Source: Fundidesulfovibrio putealis DSM 16056 (lineage in GTDB: Bacteria > Desulfobacterota > Desulfovibrionia > Desulfovibrionales > Desulfovibrionaceae). From it: a stretch of 64,000 bases of DNA. The stretch lies in contig NZ_AUBQ01000003.1 in assembly GCF_000429325.1 (NCBI RefSeq), positions 1 through 64,000 on the forward strand, written 5' to 3'. The position numbers and the translations under genes were made by a program. Positions 38,959 through 47,205 of this stretch are shown piece after piece. Numbering within the stretch: the first letter of the stretch is position 1; the number at the start of each line of letters is the position of its first letter. Under the pieces are notes generated by a model that saw only the letters and a program-made list of their open reading frames with translations, did not search any database and was not told the origin of the DNA.

Positions 38959-41868
38959 ATGTCCGCCAAGCACGGTTTTTCACTCATCCATGAAGGCCCC
39001 ATCGAAGAATACGCCATCCAGGCCAGACTCTACCGGCACGAGCGCACCGGAGCCGAGTTGCTGTCGATCATAAGCCCTGACGACAACAAGGTTTTCGGTG
39101 CAGCGCTGCGCACGCCCCCCACCGATTCCACGGGCCTGCCCCACATCCTGGAGCACTCGGTTCTCTGCGGCTCGCGCCGCTATCCGGTGAAGGAGCCCTT
39201 CGTGGAGCTGCTGAAAAGTTCGCTCCAGACCTTCCTCAACGCCTTCACCTATCCCGACAAGACCTGCTACCCCGTGGCCAGCGCCAACCTGGCCGACTTC
39301 TACAACCTGGTGGACGTCTACCTGGACGCGGTGTTCTACCCGCGCATCCCCGAGGAGATCTTTGGGCAGGAGGGCTGGCACTTCCACCCCCAGGACGGCG
39401 GCCTGGTCTTCAAGGGCGTGGTCTATAATGAGATGAAGGGCGCGTATTCCTCGCCCGAGAGCCTGCTCTCGGAGCAGTCCCAGCGTCAGACCTTCCCGGA
39501 CAACACCTACGGGGTGGACTCGGGCGGCGACCCCGCCCACATCCCGAGCCTCACTTACGAGCAGTTCAAGGACTTTCATCGGCGCTATTATCATCCGTCG
39601 AACACCCGCTTCTTCTTCTACGGAGACGACGACCCCGAACGCCGCCTGGAGATCCTGGAGGAATACCTCAAGGATTTCGACCAGCTCGCCATCGACTCCG
39701 CCGTGGCCCTTCAGCCGAGGATGACCGAGCCGCGCCGCCTGGAGAAGCCCTACGCCTGCGGTTCGTCCCAGGACGGCTGCGACCCCAAGGCCTACTTCAC
39801 CATCAACTGGCTGCTGCCTGAAGTTCGCGACATGGAAGAAGTGCTGGCCCTCTCCGTGCTGGAGCACGCCCTGATCGGCCTGCCGGGCTCGCCGCTGCGC
39901 CGGGCGCTCATCGGCTCGGGCCTGGGCGAGGACCTGGCCGGCGGCGGCATGGAGACCGAGCTTCGCCAGATGTATTTCTCCATCGGCCTGAAGGGCGTAC
40001 ACCCGGACAAGGTGACCCAGGCCGAGGCCCTGGTGCTGGACACCCTGAAGACCATCCTGGAGCAGGGCATCCCGGCGGACGCGGCGGAAGCGGCCATCAA
40101 CACCATCGAGTTCCGGCTGCGCGAGAACAACACCGGCTCCTACCCGCGCGGGCTCTCGCTGATGCTTCGCGCCCTGACCACCTGGTTGCACGGCGGCGAT
40201 CCGCTGGCCCCGCTGCGCTTCCAGGCCCCGCTGGACGCCCTGAAAGCCCGGCTGGCCTCGGGAGAAAAGGTCCTGGAGAACCTCCTGCGCGAGCACTACA
40301 TCGAGAACACCCACCGGGTGCACGTGGTGCTGCTGCCCGACCCCGGCATGGCCGAACGGCTGCTGGAAGAGGAAAAAGCCAGGCTGGACGCGGCCCAGGC
40401 CGCGCTCAGCCCCGAGGCCAGAAAGCACGCCCTGGAGCTGGCCGCGCGCGTCGAGGCCTTCCAGGACACGCCGGACTCCCCCGAGGCCCTGGCCACCATC
40501 CCCAAGCTGCACCTGAAGGACCTGCCCAGGCTCAACAAGGTCATCCCTGGCGAGTGGCTGGACAACAGCATCTTCTTCCACGACCTGCCCACCAACGGCG
40601 TGGTCTATCTGGAGTTGGGCTTTGACATGTCCGGGGTCAGCACGGAGCTTCTGCCCCTGGTCCCGCTGTTCGGGCGCGCGCTTCTGGAGATGGGCACGGA
40701 CCGCGAGGATTTCGCGGACTTCCTGAACCGGGTGGCGCGCAAGACCGGCGGCATCGGGCGCGACATCTCGCTCTCGTCACGCAGCGGCCAGGGGCCTGAC
40801 CAGGCCTCGGCGCGGCTGGTGGTGGCTGGCAAGGCCACCCCGGACCGCGCTGACGAGTTCCTGGGGCTCATCTCGGACGCGCTGACCCGCGCCAACTTCG
40901 ACGACGAGACCCGCTTCAAGGAGATGCTCTTCGAGGCCAAGGCTCGCGCCGAACGCCGCCTCGCGCCGTCCGGCCATGCCTACGCTGCGCGCCGCCTGCG
41001 CGCGCGCTTCTCCCGCGCCTCCATGGCCGAGGAGCGTCTCTCCGGCCTTGCCGGAATCGAGAGCCTGCGCGCCTGGGCCAACAACTTCGAGCAGTCCTGG
41101 CCGTGGCTGCGCGATGGCCTGCACGAGCTTCGCCGCCAGATCATCCAGCGTGGGGGCCTGGACGTGAACGTCACCCTGGACGCCAGGAACTTCCAGGACT
41201 TCAGGCCGCGTCTGGAAGCCATGCTGGCCGGGCTGCCCTGCGGCACGCTGGCGCCGGTCTCCTGGCCGGGGCTCGATCTGCCTGAGCACGAGGGCCTGTC
41301 CGCGCCGGTGCAGGTGAACTACGTGGCCCAGGGCCGCCCCCTGTCGGAGTTCGGCTATACGGCCCACGGCTCCATGATGGTGGCCTGCCGTTACCTGCGC
41401 AACGCATACCTCTGGGAGCGCGTGCGGGTGCGCGGCGGGGCGTACGGCTCGTTCTGCTCCTACGACCGCTGGTCCAACATGCTGACCATGCTCTCCTACC
41501 GCGACCCCAACATCGAGAAGACCCTGGAGGCCTTTGCCGAAGCCGGGGACTTCCTCATCAACCTGGACATCGCCCCGGACGAGTTGGAGCGCGCGGTGAT
41601 CGGCACTGTGGGCGACATCGACAGCGTGCTGCTCCCGGACGCGCAGGGCCATGCGGCCATGGCGCGCCACTGGGCGGGAGACACCGAGGAGGCGCGCCAA
41701 CTGGTGCGCACCCAGGTGATGAACACCACCCTGGATGATCTGCGCGAGGCGGGCCGCATGATGAAGAAGGCCATGGCCGGAGCGCCCGTCGTGGTTGTTG
41801 GAGCCGAGGAGCGGCTGAAAGACGCCGCCAAGGAAATCAAGGGCATGGTGATCACCCGGGCCATCTAG
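38959..41868 (+). CDS. M16C-type presequence-protease-like metallopeptidase
   Basis: A 969-residue peptidase of the PreP/Cym1 group. The inverted zinc motif is HILEHSVLCG (His 62, Glu 65, His 66) with the distal Glu in GVVYNEMKGAYSSPES about 95 residues later. The N-terminal LYRHERTGAELLSIISPDDN and the C-terminal QVNYVAQGRPLSEFGYTAHG, RVRGGAYGSFCSYDRWSN are typical of this family. Four M16 modules in one chain form a closed chamber for short peptides. ATG 38959 is chosen over the open frame to 38614 by GGGAG and by family length. No signal peptide: cytoplasmic. Confidence 0.92.
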   Translation: MSAKHGFSLIHEGPIEEYAIQARLYRHERTGAELLSIISPDDNKVFGAALRTPPTDSTGLPHILEHSVLCGSRRYPVKEPFVELLKSSLQTFLNAFTYPDKTCYPVASANLADFYNLVDVYLDAVFYPRIPEEIFGQEGWHFHPQDGGLVFKGVVYNEMKGAYSSPESLLSEQSQRQTFPDNTYGVDSGGDPAHIPSLTYEQFKDFHRRYYHPSNTRFFFYGDDDPERRLEILEEYLKDFDQLAIDSAVALQPRMTEPRRLEKPYACGSSQDGCDPKAYFTINWLLPEVRDMEEVLALSVLEHALIGLPGSPLRRALIGSGLGEDLAGGGMETELRQMYFSIGLKGVHPDKVTQAEALVLDTLKTILEQGIPADAAEAAINTIEFRLRENNTGSYPRGLSLMLRALTTWLHGGDPLAPLRFQAPLDALKARLASGEKVLENLLREHYIENTHRVHVVLLPDPGMAERLLEEEKARLDAAQAALSPEARKHALELAARVEAFQDTPDSPEALATIPKLHLKDLPRLNKVIPGEWLDNSIFFHDLPTNGVVYLELGFDMSGVSTELLPLVPLFGRALLEMGTDREDFADFLNRVARKTGGIGRDISLSSRSGQGPDQASARLVVAGKATPDRADEFLGLISDALTRANFDDETRFKEMLFEAKARAERRLAPSGHAYAARRLRARFSRASMAEERLSGLAGIESLRAWANNFEQSWPWLRDGLHELRRQIIQRGGLDVNVTLDARNFQDFRPRLEAMLAGLPCGTLAPVSWPGLDLPEHEGLSAPVQVNYVAQGRPLSEFGYTAHGSMMVACRYLRNAYLWERVRVRGGAYGSFCSYDRWSNMLTMLSYRDPNIEKTLEAFAEAGDFLINLDIAPDELERAVIGTVGDIDSVLLPDAQGHAAMARHWAGDTEEARQLVRTQVMNTTLDDLREAGRMMKKAMAGAPVVVVGAEERLKDAAKEIKGMVITRAI

Positions 41869-41897
41869 CCGGAATGACCGAAACTGCCTGAACCTTG

Positions 41898-41936
41898 AAG
41901 GGCAGGAAGCGCGAACATGCGCTTCCTGCCCTTTTT
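41898..41936 (+). terminator. Terminator after the M16 protease
   Basis: AAGGGCAGGAAGCGC and GCGCTTCCTGCCCTT form a perfect 15-bp stem around GAACAT and the stem ends in a TTTTT tract. Very strong; it also faces the convergent flavoprotein gene. Confidence 0.95.
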
Positions 41937-41957
41937 GCAAGATTATTGCTGGCGTCG

Positions 41958-43121
41958 CTACGTGAGCTTTCGCAGCAACCTGAACGAGCGCATGCCGTGG
42001 ACCAACTCCTGAAGCTTCACGCCGCCCCCGCCCAGGAAAGCGCGCACGGGCAGGATCATGCCGCTGCGCACGAACCAGTACAAGAGGTTGCGCAGGTGTT
42101 TGGCCCAGGTCAACTCCGGGAAAATCTCGCGCTCCAGGTCCGCCTGATAGACGGCCGCCGGGTCCGCGCCCTGGCTGATCGCCGCAAGGCAGGCCCGTCC
42201 GGCCATCTCGCCGGTGCGCAGGGCGTAGTGGATGCCCTCGCCGAAGAACGGCTCCACCAGGCCTGCGGCGTCTCCGGCCAGCAGGGTGCGCCCGAAGCTC
42301 GGGCGCGAAAGCCAGTTGCCGTAGGGCAGGGGATGGGCGCGCACGGGCAGGCCGTGGTCTTTGGGGAGGCCGAGAAAGGTTAGAAATTCGTCCAGGCAGT
42401 CGCGGATCATGCGGGCGGGCTTCCCGTGGTACAGGCCGCAGATGCCCACAATCACCCGGTCGCGGTGGGGGAAGCTCCAGCAGTAGCCCGCGTCGATGAA
42501 GCCGGAGTAGATGGTGGGAAAATCCGCCGTGACGTCCTCGTGCAGGCCTGTCCTGCCAGCCAGCCAGGCGCGCGGCAGGTAGACCTCCAGGCCCATGCCC
42601 ATTTCGTCGCGCCAGCGGGTGGTGTCCACGCCGCAGTGGGCGCGCACGCGGCTCATGGCCCCGTCCGCGCCGATCAGGCGTCTGCCCGTGAATTCGCGGC
42701 CCTGCGCGGTGCGGACAGTGGCCGTGGCCACGTCGGCCCAGGTCACGGCGTCGCCGGTGCGCACTTCTGCTCCGGCTGCGCGGGCGCGCTCCAGGCAGAA
42801 GGCGTCGAACACGCGGCGCTCCACGAAATGGAAGGGGTAGACCAGCTTGCCGCCGGAAAGCTCGTGGTGCAGATGGCGGATGCGGTAGCGGTCGCTTGCG
42901 TGGTTGATGACGCCCAGCGCCTGGAGGGACGCGGCGGTTTCGCCGAAGACGCGCGTAAGCGTTTGCAGGGTCTTCCAGGTGAGGAGCCCGGCGCAGAGCT
43001 TGTCGCGCGGGAAGTCCGCCTTGTCGAGCACCAGCACCGAAACGCCCGCCCCGGCCAGAACCGTGGCGGCTGCCGCGCCAGCCGGGCCGCCCCCGGCAAT
43101 GATTACGTCATAGCCTGTCAT
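41958..43121 (-). CDS. Geranylgeranyl reductase-like FAD oxidoreductase
   Basis: A 387-residue flavoprotein. Dinucleotide-binding start YDVIIAGGGPAGAAAATVLA, then LVLDKADFPRDKLCAGLLTW and the second FAD motif FGRTLLAGDAAGLVEPFFGE, then GIHYALRTGEMAG. This is the geranylgeranyl reductase/digeranylgeranylglycerophospholipid reductase family, which saturates prenyl chains of quinones or lipids. A quinone side-chain role is plausible given the UbiA/UbiE pair elsewhere in the window, but the substrate cannot be read from sequence. Confidence 0.82.
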   Translation of the reverse strand: MTGYDVIIAGGGPAGAAAATVLAGAGVSVLVLDKADFPRDKLCAGLLTWKTLQTLTRVFGETAASLQALGVINHASDRYRIRHLHHELSGGKLVYPFHFVERRVFDAFCLERARAAGAEVRTGDAVTWADVATATVRTAQGREFTGRRLIGADGAMSRVRAHCGVDTTRWRDEMGMGLEVYLPRAWLAGRTGLHEDVTADFPTIYSGFIDAGYCWSFPHRDRVIVGICGLYHGKPARMIRDCLDEFLTFLGLPKDHGLPVRAHPLPYGNWLSRPSFGRTLLAGDAAGLVEPFFGEGIHYALRTGEMAGRACLAAISQGADPAAVYQADLEREIFPELTWAKHLRNLLYWFVRSGMILPVRAFLGGGGVKLQELVHGMRSFRLLRKLT

Positions 43122-43169
43122 CTTGCCCCCAGAAGGCCCACCTGATACCCGGTTGAGCGCCTGGAGGCA

Positions 43170-43841
43170 ATGATGCGAAACGGTTCACGACTGCGCGCAG
43201 CGGTGTTTGATTTCGACGGCACCCTGGCCCGTCCGGCGCTGGATTTCCCGCTGATGAAGCGGCGGGTTGGCGAATTGGCCTCCAGCCGCCTGGGAAGCCC
43301 GGTGACGCCTGCCGGGCTCCCGGCCCTGGAGTGGATCGAGGCGCTCTGCGCGATGATGACTCGTGCCCAGGCCGAGGACTTCCGGCGCGACTCCCACGCC
43401 CTGATTGAAGAGATGGAGCGCGAGGCCGCAGCCCGCACCAGCCTGTTCGACTTCGTGCGGCCCATGCTCTCTCGCCTGAGCGGGCGGGGCGTGGCCCTGG
43501 CTGTTATCACCCGCAACAGCCGCCAGGCCGTGGAAGCCGTCTTCCCTGACGCGTCCCGGTATCTGGCCGCAGTGCTGGCGCGCGAGGATGTGGCCGCCGT
43601 GAAGCCGGACCCGGCGCACCTGCTGGAGGCGCTTGGCCTGCTGGATGCTCGCCCTGACGAGGCCCTGATGGTTGGGGATCATCCCCTGGACGTGCTGACG
43701 GCCCGGCGCGCGGGAGTCCTGGCTGGGGCCGTGGCCAGCGGGGAGACGCCGCTTGCCGATCTTCAGGCGGCGGCCCCGGATTTTCTTGCGGCGGACGCAG
43801 GTGAATTGTTTGAGCGTCTGGAGACGCAGGGCTGGTTCTGA
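43170..43841 (+). CDS. HAD-family hydrolase
   Basis: A 223-residue phosphatase of the phosphoglycolate phosphatase-like group: motif I AAVFDFDGTLARPALDF, motif II VITRNSRQAVEA, motif III Lys in DVAAVKPDPAHLLEALGLL and motif IV LMVGDHPLDVLTARRAGV. The helical cap follows motif I. All catalytic residues are present. GGAGG lies 2 bp before ATG 43170 and 5 bp before ATG 43173, so the second start may be used. Substrate not assigned. Confidence 0.88.
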   Translation: MMRNGSRLRAAVFDFDGTLARPALDFPLMKRRVGELASSRLGSPVTPAGLPALEWIEALCAMMTRAQAEDFRRDSHALIEEMEREAAARTSLFDFVRPMLSRLSGRGVALAVITRNSRQAVEAVFPDASRYLAAVLAREDVAAVKPDPAHLLEALGLLDARPDEALMVGDHPLDVLTARRAGVLAGAVASGETPLADLQAAAPDFLAADAGELFERLETQGWF

Positions 43842-43843
43842 TT

Positions 43844-44485
43844 TCAGGCGGGACGTCGGGCGAGCGCGATGCCGATGAGGCCGAACATGCGGCGTCTGAC
43901 GTCAATCGTCCGCATTCCCTGCCGTTCAAGCAGGCCTTCCAGCCCGCCCTGGCGCATATAATCGGCGTAATAGGCGTGATGGTCGCGCCCGGCGAGGCGC
44001 TCCACGGCCTTCACTGCCCAAGAGAGCGTGGCCTGCGCGCCCGTGTGCGGCGACAGATAATCCACCACTGCGATGAGCCCTCCGGGACGCGTGACCCGCA
44101 GCATCTCCGCCAGGATGACTGGCCGCATTCCAGGCGGCTTTTCGTGCAGGGCCAGGGAGATGGTGCAGGCGGTGAAGCTGGCGTCCGGAAAGGGCAGTCT
44201 GGCCGCGTCGCCCCGGACGAAGTTCATTCGCGCTGCCTGCGATTTCTCTAACCGCGCCGCCCGGCGGATCATGCCTGCGGACAGGTCCACACCCACTGCG
44301 TCGCGTCCAGCCCTGGCAAAGAAATAACATTGCCGTCCCGTGCCGCAGCACAGGTCAAGCACCGTCCCGTCCCGCTCCCGCCCTACGACATCGGCCAATT
44401 CCCGGCGCAAGGGATCGAGCGCCCAGGCAGTGGCCGCATCGTAAATGGGCGCGACAGCGCCATACTCGTCGTCTGCCAGTCGCAT
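43844..44485 (-). CDS. Class I SAM-dependent methyltransferase
   Basis: About 213 residues. The SAM-binding motif is TVLDLCCGTGRQCYFFARAG, followed by VGVDLSAGMIRRA, ARLPFPDASFTACTISLALH and LRVTRPGGLIAVVDYL, as in UbiE/MenG-like and related methyltransferases. The C-terminal part is unlike UbiE. Start ATG 44485 (MRLADDEYGA) or ATG 44506; neither has a strong ribosome binding site. Substrate unknown. Confidence 0.8.
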   Translation of the reverse strand: MRLADDEYGAVAPIYDAATAWALDPLRRELADVVGRERDGTVLDLCCGTGRQCYFFARAGRDAVGVDLSAGMIRRAARLEKSQAARMNFVRGDAARLPFPDASFTACTISLALHEKPPGMRPVILAEMLRVTRPGGLIAVVDYLSPHTGAQATLSWAVKAVERLAGRDHHAYYADYMRQGGLEGLLERQGMRTIDVRRRMFGLIGIALARRPA

Positions 44486-44526
44486 TGAATACCAACCCCA
44501 GAGCATATCGATAACATATGGCGCAT

Positions 44527-44864
44527 GACGCGAAGCGGAGAGGGTGTCCAGAGGGCGTAGCCCTATGGCCGCCGGAGGCTCAGAAACGGCTCACCCGACC
44601 GGGCAGCACCGCGCAAACGCCTACCTGCCGTGCATACGGGCACGACACGAAGCGGTAAAGGATTCCAAAGGAACGTGTTCCTTTGGCCGCCGGAGGCTCA
44701 GAAACGGCACACCCGACCGGGCAGCACCGCGCAAACGCCTACCTGCCGTGCATACGGGCACGAGGCGAAGCGGTAAAGGATTCCAAAGGAACGTGTTCCT
44801 TTGGCCGCCGGAGGCTTCTTCCCTCCAGCTTCTTCGGGATGTGTTTCAAAAAAGCGAAAAAAAA
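44527..44864. repeat. 118-bp tandem repeat with nested hairpins
   Basis: Two full copies of a 118-bp unit start at 44567 and 44685, and a third begins at 44803 and breaks off after the CCGCCGGAGGC motif. The copies differ at a few positions (GGCTCACC against GGCACACC). Units two and three open after the perfect palindrome CCAAAGGAACGTGTTCCTTTGG (arms 10 bp). The first is preceded by a variant hairpin, TCCAGAGGGCGTAGCCCTA. The frame is open through part of it, but I see no gene. Confidence 0.9.
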
Positions 44865-46169
44865 CTAATCAGTGCAGCTGAAATTCGCGTCCTTGGCCAC
44901 GACAACGCGGTTCTTTCCGGCGTTCTTGGCCTGATAGAGGGCGGTGTCGACCCTGCGGACGAGGGTCTGGGATGATTCGCCTGGCTTGCAGCAGGCCAGG
45001 CCGATGCTGACGGTGACGGCCCGGCCGATGCCGAAATCGTGCGTGGCGATGGCTGCGCCCAGTTTCAAGGCGCACTGGCGCGCTCCGTCAAGACTGGTCT
45101 GGGGCATGATGACCATGAACTCCTCGCCGCCGTACCGGCAAACCACGTCCGTCACGCGCACAGCGCCGCCAAGCACGCGGGCCAGTTCCACCAGAACGGC
45201 GTCTCCGGTCTGGTGGCCGAAGGTGTCGTTGACGGACTTGAAATTGTCGATGTCCAGCATGGTCAGGCACAGGTCGGTGCCATGCCGCAGGGCGCGCTTG
45301 GATTCGCGGGCGATTTCGGTCTCGAAGGCCTGGCGGTTTCCGACGCCGGTGAGGAAATCGCGTCCGGCGAGGCGGGAGAGGTGTTCTCGCTCGGTCTCGA
45401 TCAGCGAAATGTCGGTGAAGGTGAGCAGATGACGCTTCTCTTCCTCGAAGCTGACGTGGTCTATTGCCAGTAAAAAACGCCTGGGCCGGGTGTCGCCACT
45501 GGTTGCGTTTGGGGCCAGTATGAATTCACGTCCCTGGTGCTTCAGCAGCCAGGAAGCGATGTCCTGGGGCAGGGTGGTGCGGCCAGCGCCGTTTCGCTGG
45601 GCCAGGGAGAAGTGCTGGCGCAGAAACGAGCCCAGGTCCTTGCCTTCGGCGGCCTGGGCCGGAAGTATGCGCTTGGGGTCGTTGAAATAGAGAATGTGGT
45701 CCCCGTCTGAAATCACGTGGCAGTTGGGCACGTTGGAGAGGAGCCCGTCGGCGATTTTGCTGCGGGCCTTGTCCCTGCGGTGCTGCTGGATGTCCTGATG
45801 GGCGCGGCTGAGCCCGGAGAGAATGTTCTCGGGGCGGTAGGGCTTTTTGACGAAGAGGTTCACCTTGAGCTCGATGGCGTCCAGGTAGGACTCCTCCTCG
45901 CCGTAGCCGGAGGCGATGATGACGTAGGGTTTGCAGCCGGACTCGCGCAGGGTCCGTATCATGGAAAGGCCGTCCATGCAGGGCATGCGCAGGTCGGTTA
46001 TGATGACGTCGGGAGTGTGGCGATGGTAAAGCTCCAGGCCTGACTTTCCGTTGTCAGCCTCGAAAACCTGACCGACCTTGTCTTCCAGGGTCAGGGTCAG
46101 GCAGAGGCGGGACGGCGTATCGTCTTCAACGATAAGGACCTTGAGGGATTTCAGATCTGTTTGGGGCAT
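44865..46169 (-). CDS. Response regulator with a GGDEF output domain
   Basis: About 434 residues. The REC domain (10-125) has LIVEDDTPSRLCL, the phosphoacceptor Asp in DVIITDLRMPCMDGL and VKKPYRPENI. A middle segment of 120 residues (NCHVISDGDHILYFNDPKRI) looks like a degenerate PAS domain. The GGDEF domain contains DFLTGVGNRQAFETE, RYGGEEFMVIMPQ and an RxxD inhibitory site (RVTD) five residues ahead. It should make cyclic di-GMP on phosphorylation. No kinase gene is adjacent. ATG 46169 is chosen; ATG 46211 is upstream in frame. Confidence 0.9.
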   Translation of the reverse strand: MPQTDLKSLKVLIVEDDTPSRLCLTLTLEDKVGQVFEADNGKSGLELYHRHTPDVIITDLRMPCMDGLSMIRTLRESGCKPYVIIASGYGEEESYLDAIELKVNLFVKKPYRPENILSGLSRAHQDIQQHRRDKARSKIADGLLSNVPNCHVISDGDHILYFNDPKRILPAQAAEGKDLGSFLRQHFSLAQRNGAGRTTLPQDIASWLLKHQGREFILAPNATSGDTRPRRFLLAIDHVSFEEEKRHLLTFTDISLIETEREHLSRLAGRDFLTGVGNRQAFETEIARESKRALRHGTDLCLTMLDIDNFKSVNDTFGHQTGDAVLVELARVLGGAVRVTDVVCRYGGEEFMVIMPQTSLDGARQCALKLGAAIATHDFGIGRAVTVSIGLACCKPGESSQTLVRRVDTALYQAKNAGKNRVVVAKDANFSCTD

Positions 46170-46272
46170 CCGTGCAGAACCATACGCAAAAGGATAGATA
46201 TTGTCTTTCACGAACAGATTCCCATGTCAAGGACGGCATGAAAGACGAAAAATACTGGGTTGCGGATGGCGG

Positions 46273-47205
46273 CTACTGCGCGCGCAACTCGAATCCGGGC
46301 TGGGCCGAGGTGACGCCCTGGATGAAGGCAGCTCCCATGCGTCCGAAGAACTCTTCCAGGCGGGATTGTTCCTTCTTTGGGCCACGGATGGTGGCGGGGT
46401 TTTTCTTGGTGATCCCGGAGAGCGCCTTGAGTTCCTCCATGGCCTCTTCCTGGCTGCCCATCTTGTCCACCAGCCCGATGGTCAGGGCGTTGGCGGCGGT
46501 CATGGCCTTGCCTTGCAGGGCGGTGAGGTCGGCGGGGTTCAGGTTGCGGGCCTGGGCCACGTCGCCCACGAAAATGTCGTGCAGGTCGTTCATGAGGCCT
46601 TGCAGGTAGGCGCGGTCCTCTTCGGTGAGTTCCCGGAAGGGCGAACCCGCGTCCTTGAGCTTGCCGGTGGTGAAGCTCGAGAAAGTGAACCCGATCTTGT
46701 CAGTGACGCCGACCACGCTGGGGAACATGCTGCGCACGCCGATGGAGCCGGTGATGGAGCCGGGCAGGGCGTAGATCACCTTGGCCGGGCAGGCGGCGTA
46801 GTAGCCGCCGCTGGCGGCCATGGAGCCGATGGAGACGACCACGGGTTTCTTGGCGGCCAGGGCCTTCACGGCTCGGAAAATCTCCTGGGAGGGGCCGAAG
46901 CCGCCGCCGCCGGAGTTCACCCGGAGCAGCACGCCTTTGACGTCGGGGTCTTCGCGCAGCTTCTTCAGGAAGGCCACGAAGCGTCCCGAGGACTCGATGG
47001 TTCCGTCCAGGTAGGCCACGCCGAGTTTCTCGGTGGCGGGCAGGGCGAAGGTGAAGTCCTCGTCGTCAAAGCCTGCTGCGGAAAAGAAAAGGGCCATGAC
47101 CCCTGTGGTGAGGGTCATGGCCGCAAAGAGAATGCCGAAGACGAACAACACCGGGTGGCGCTGTCTGAAACCCGTCTTCGGCATAGTGTTATTACTGCTG
47201 GGCAT
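46273..47205 (-). CDS. sppA: Signal peptide peptidase SppA, short form
   Basis: A 310-residue membrane-anchored serine protease: one N-terminal membrane helix (VLFVFGILFAAMTLTTGVMA), then KGVLLRVNSGGGGFGPSQEI, the nucleophile in SIGSMAASGGYYAACPA and the Lys general base in FTTGKLKDAGSPFRELTEE. It digests cleaved signal peptides in the membrane. This is the single-domain bacterial form. It overlaps the end of rpsA, so the two may be cotranscribed; ATG 47184 is an alternative start. Confidence 0.9.
   Translation of the reverse strand: MPSSNNTMPKTGFRQRHPVLFVFGILFAAMTLTTGVMALFFSAAGFDDEDFTFALPATEKLGVAYLDGTIESSGRFVAFLKKLREDPDVKGVLLRVNSGGGGFGPSQEIFRAVKALAAKKPVVVSIGSMAASGGYYAACPAKVIYALPGSITGSIGVRSMFPSVVGVTDKIGFTFSSFTTGKLKDAGSPFRELTEEDRAYLQGLMNDLHDIFVGDVAQARNLNPADLTALQGKAMTAANALTIGLVDKMGSQEEAMEELKALSGITKKNPATIRGPKKEQSRLEEFFGRMGAAFIQGVTSAQPGFELRAQ

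Noticed and set aside
38980-41940. Long minus-strand frames across the M16 protease
   Set aside because: Shadows of a protease with an intact zinc motif.
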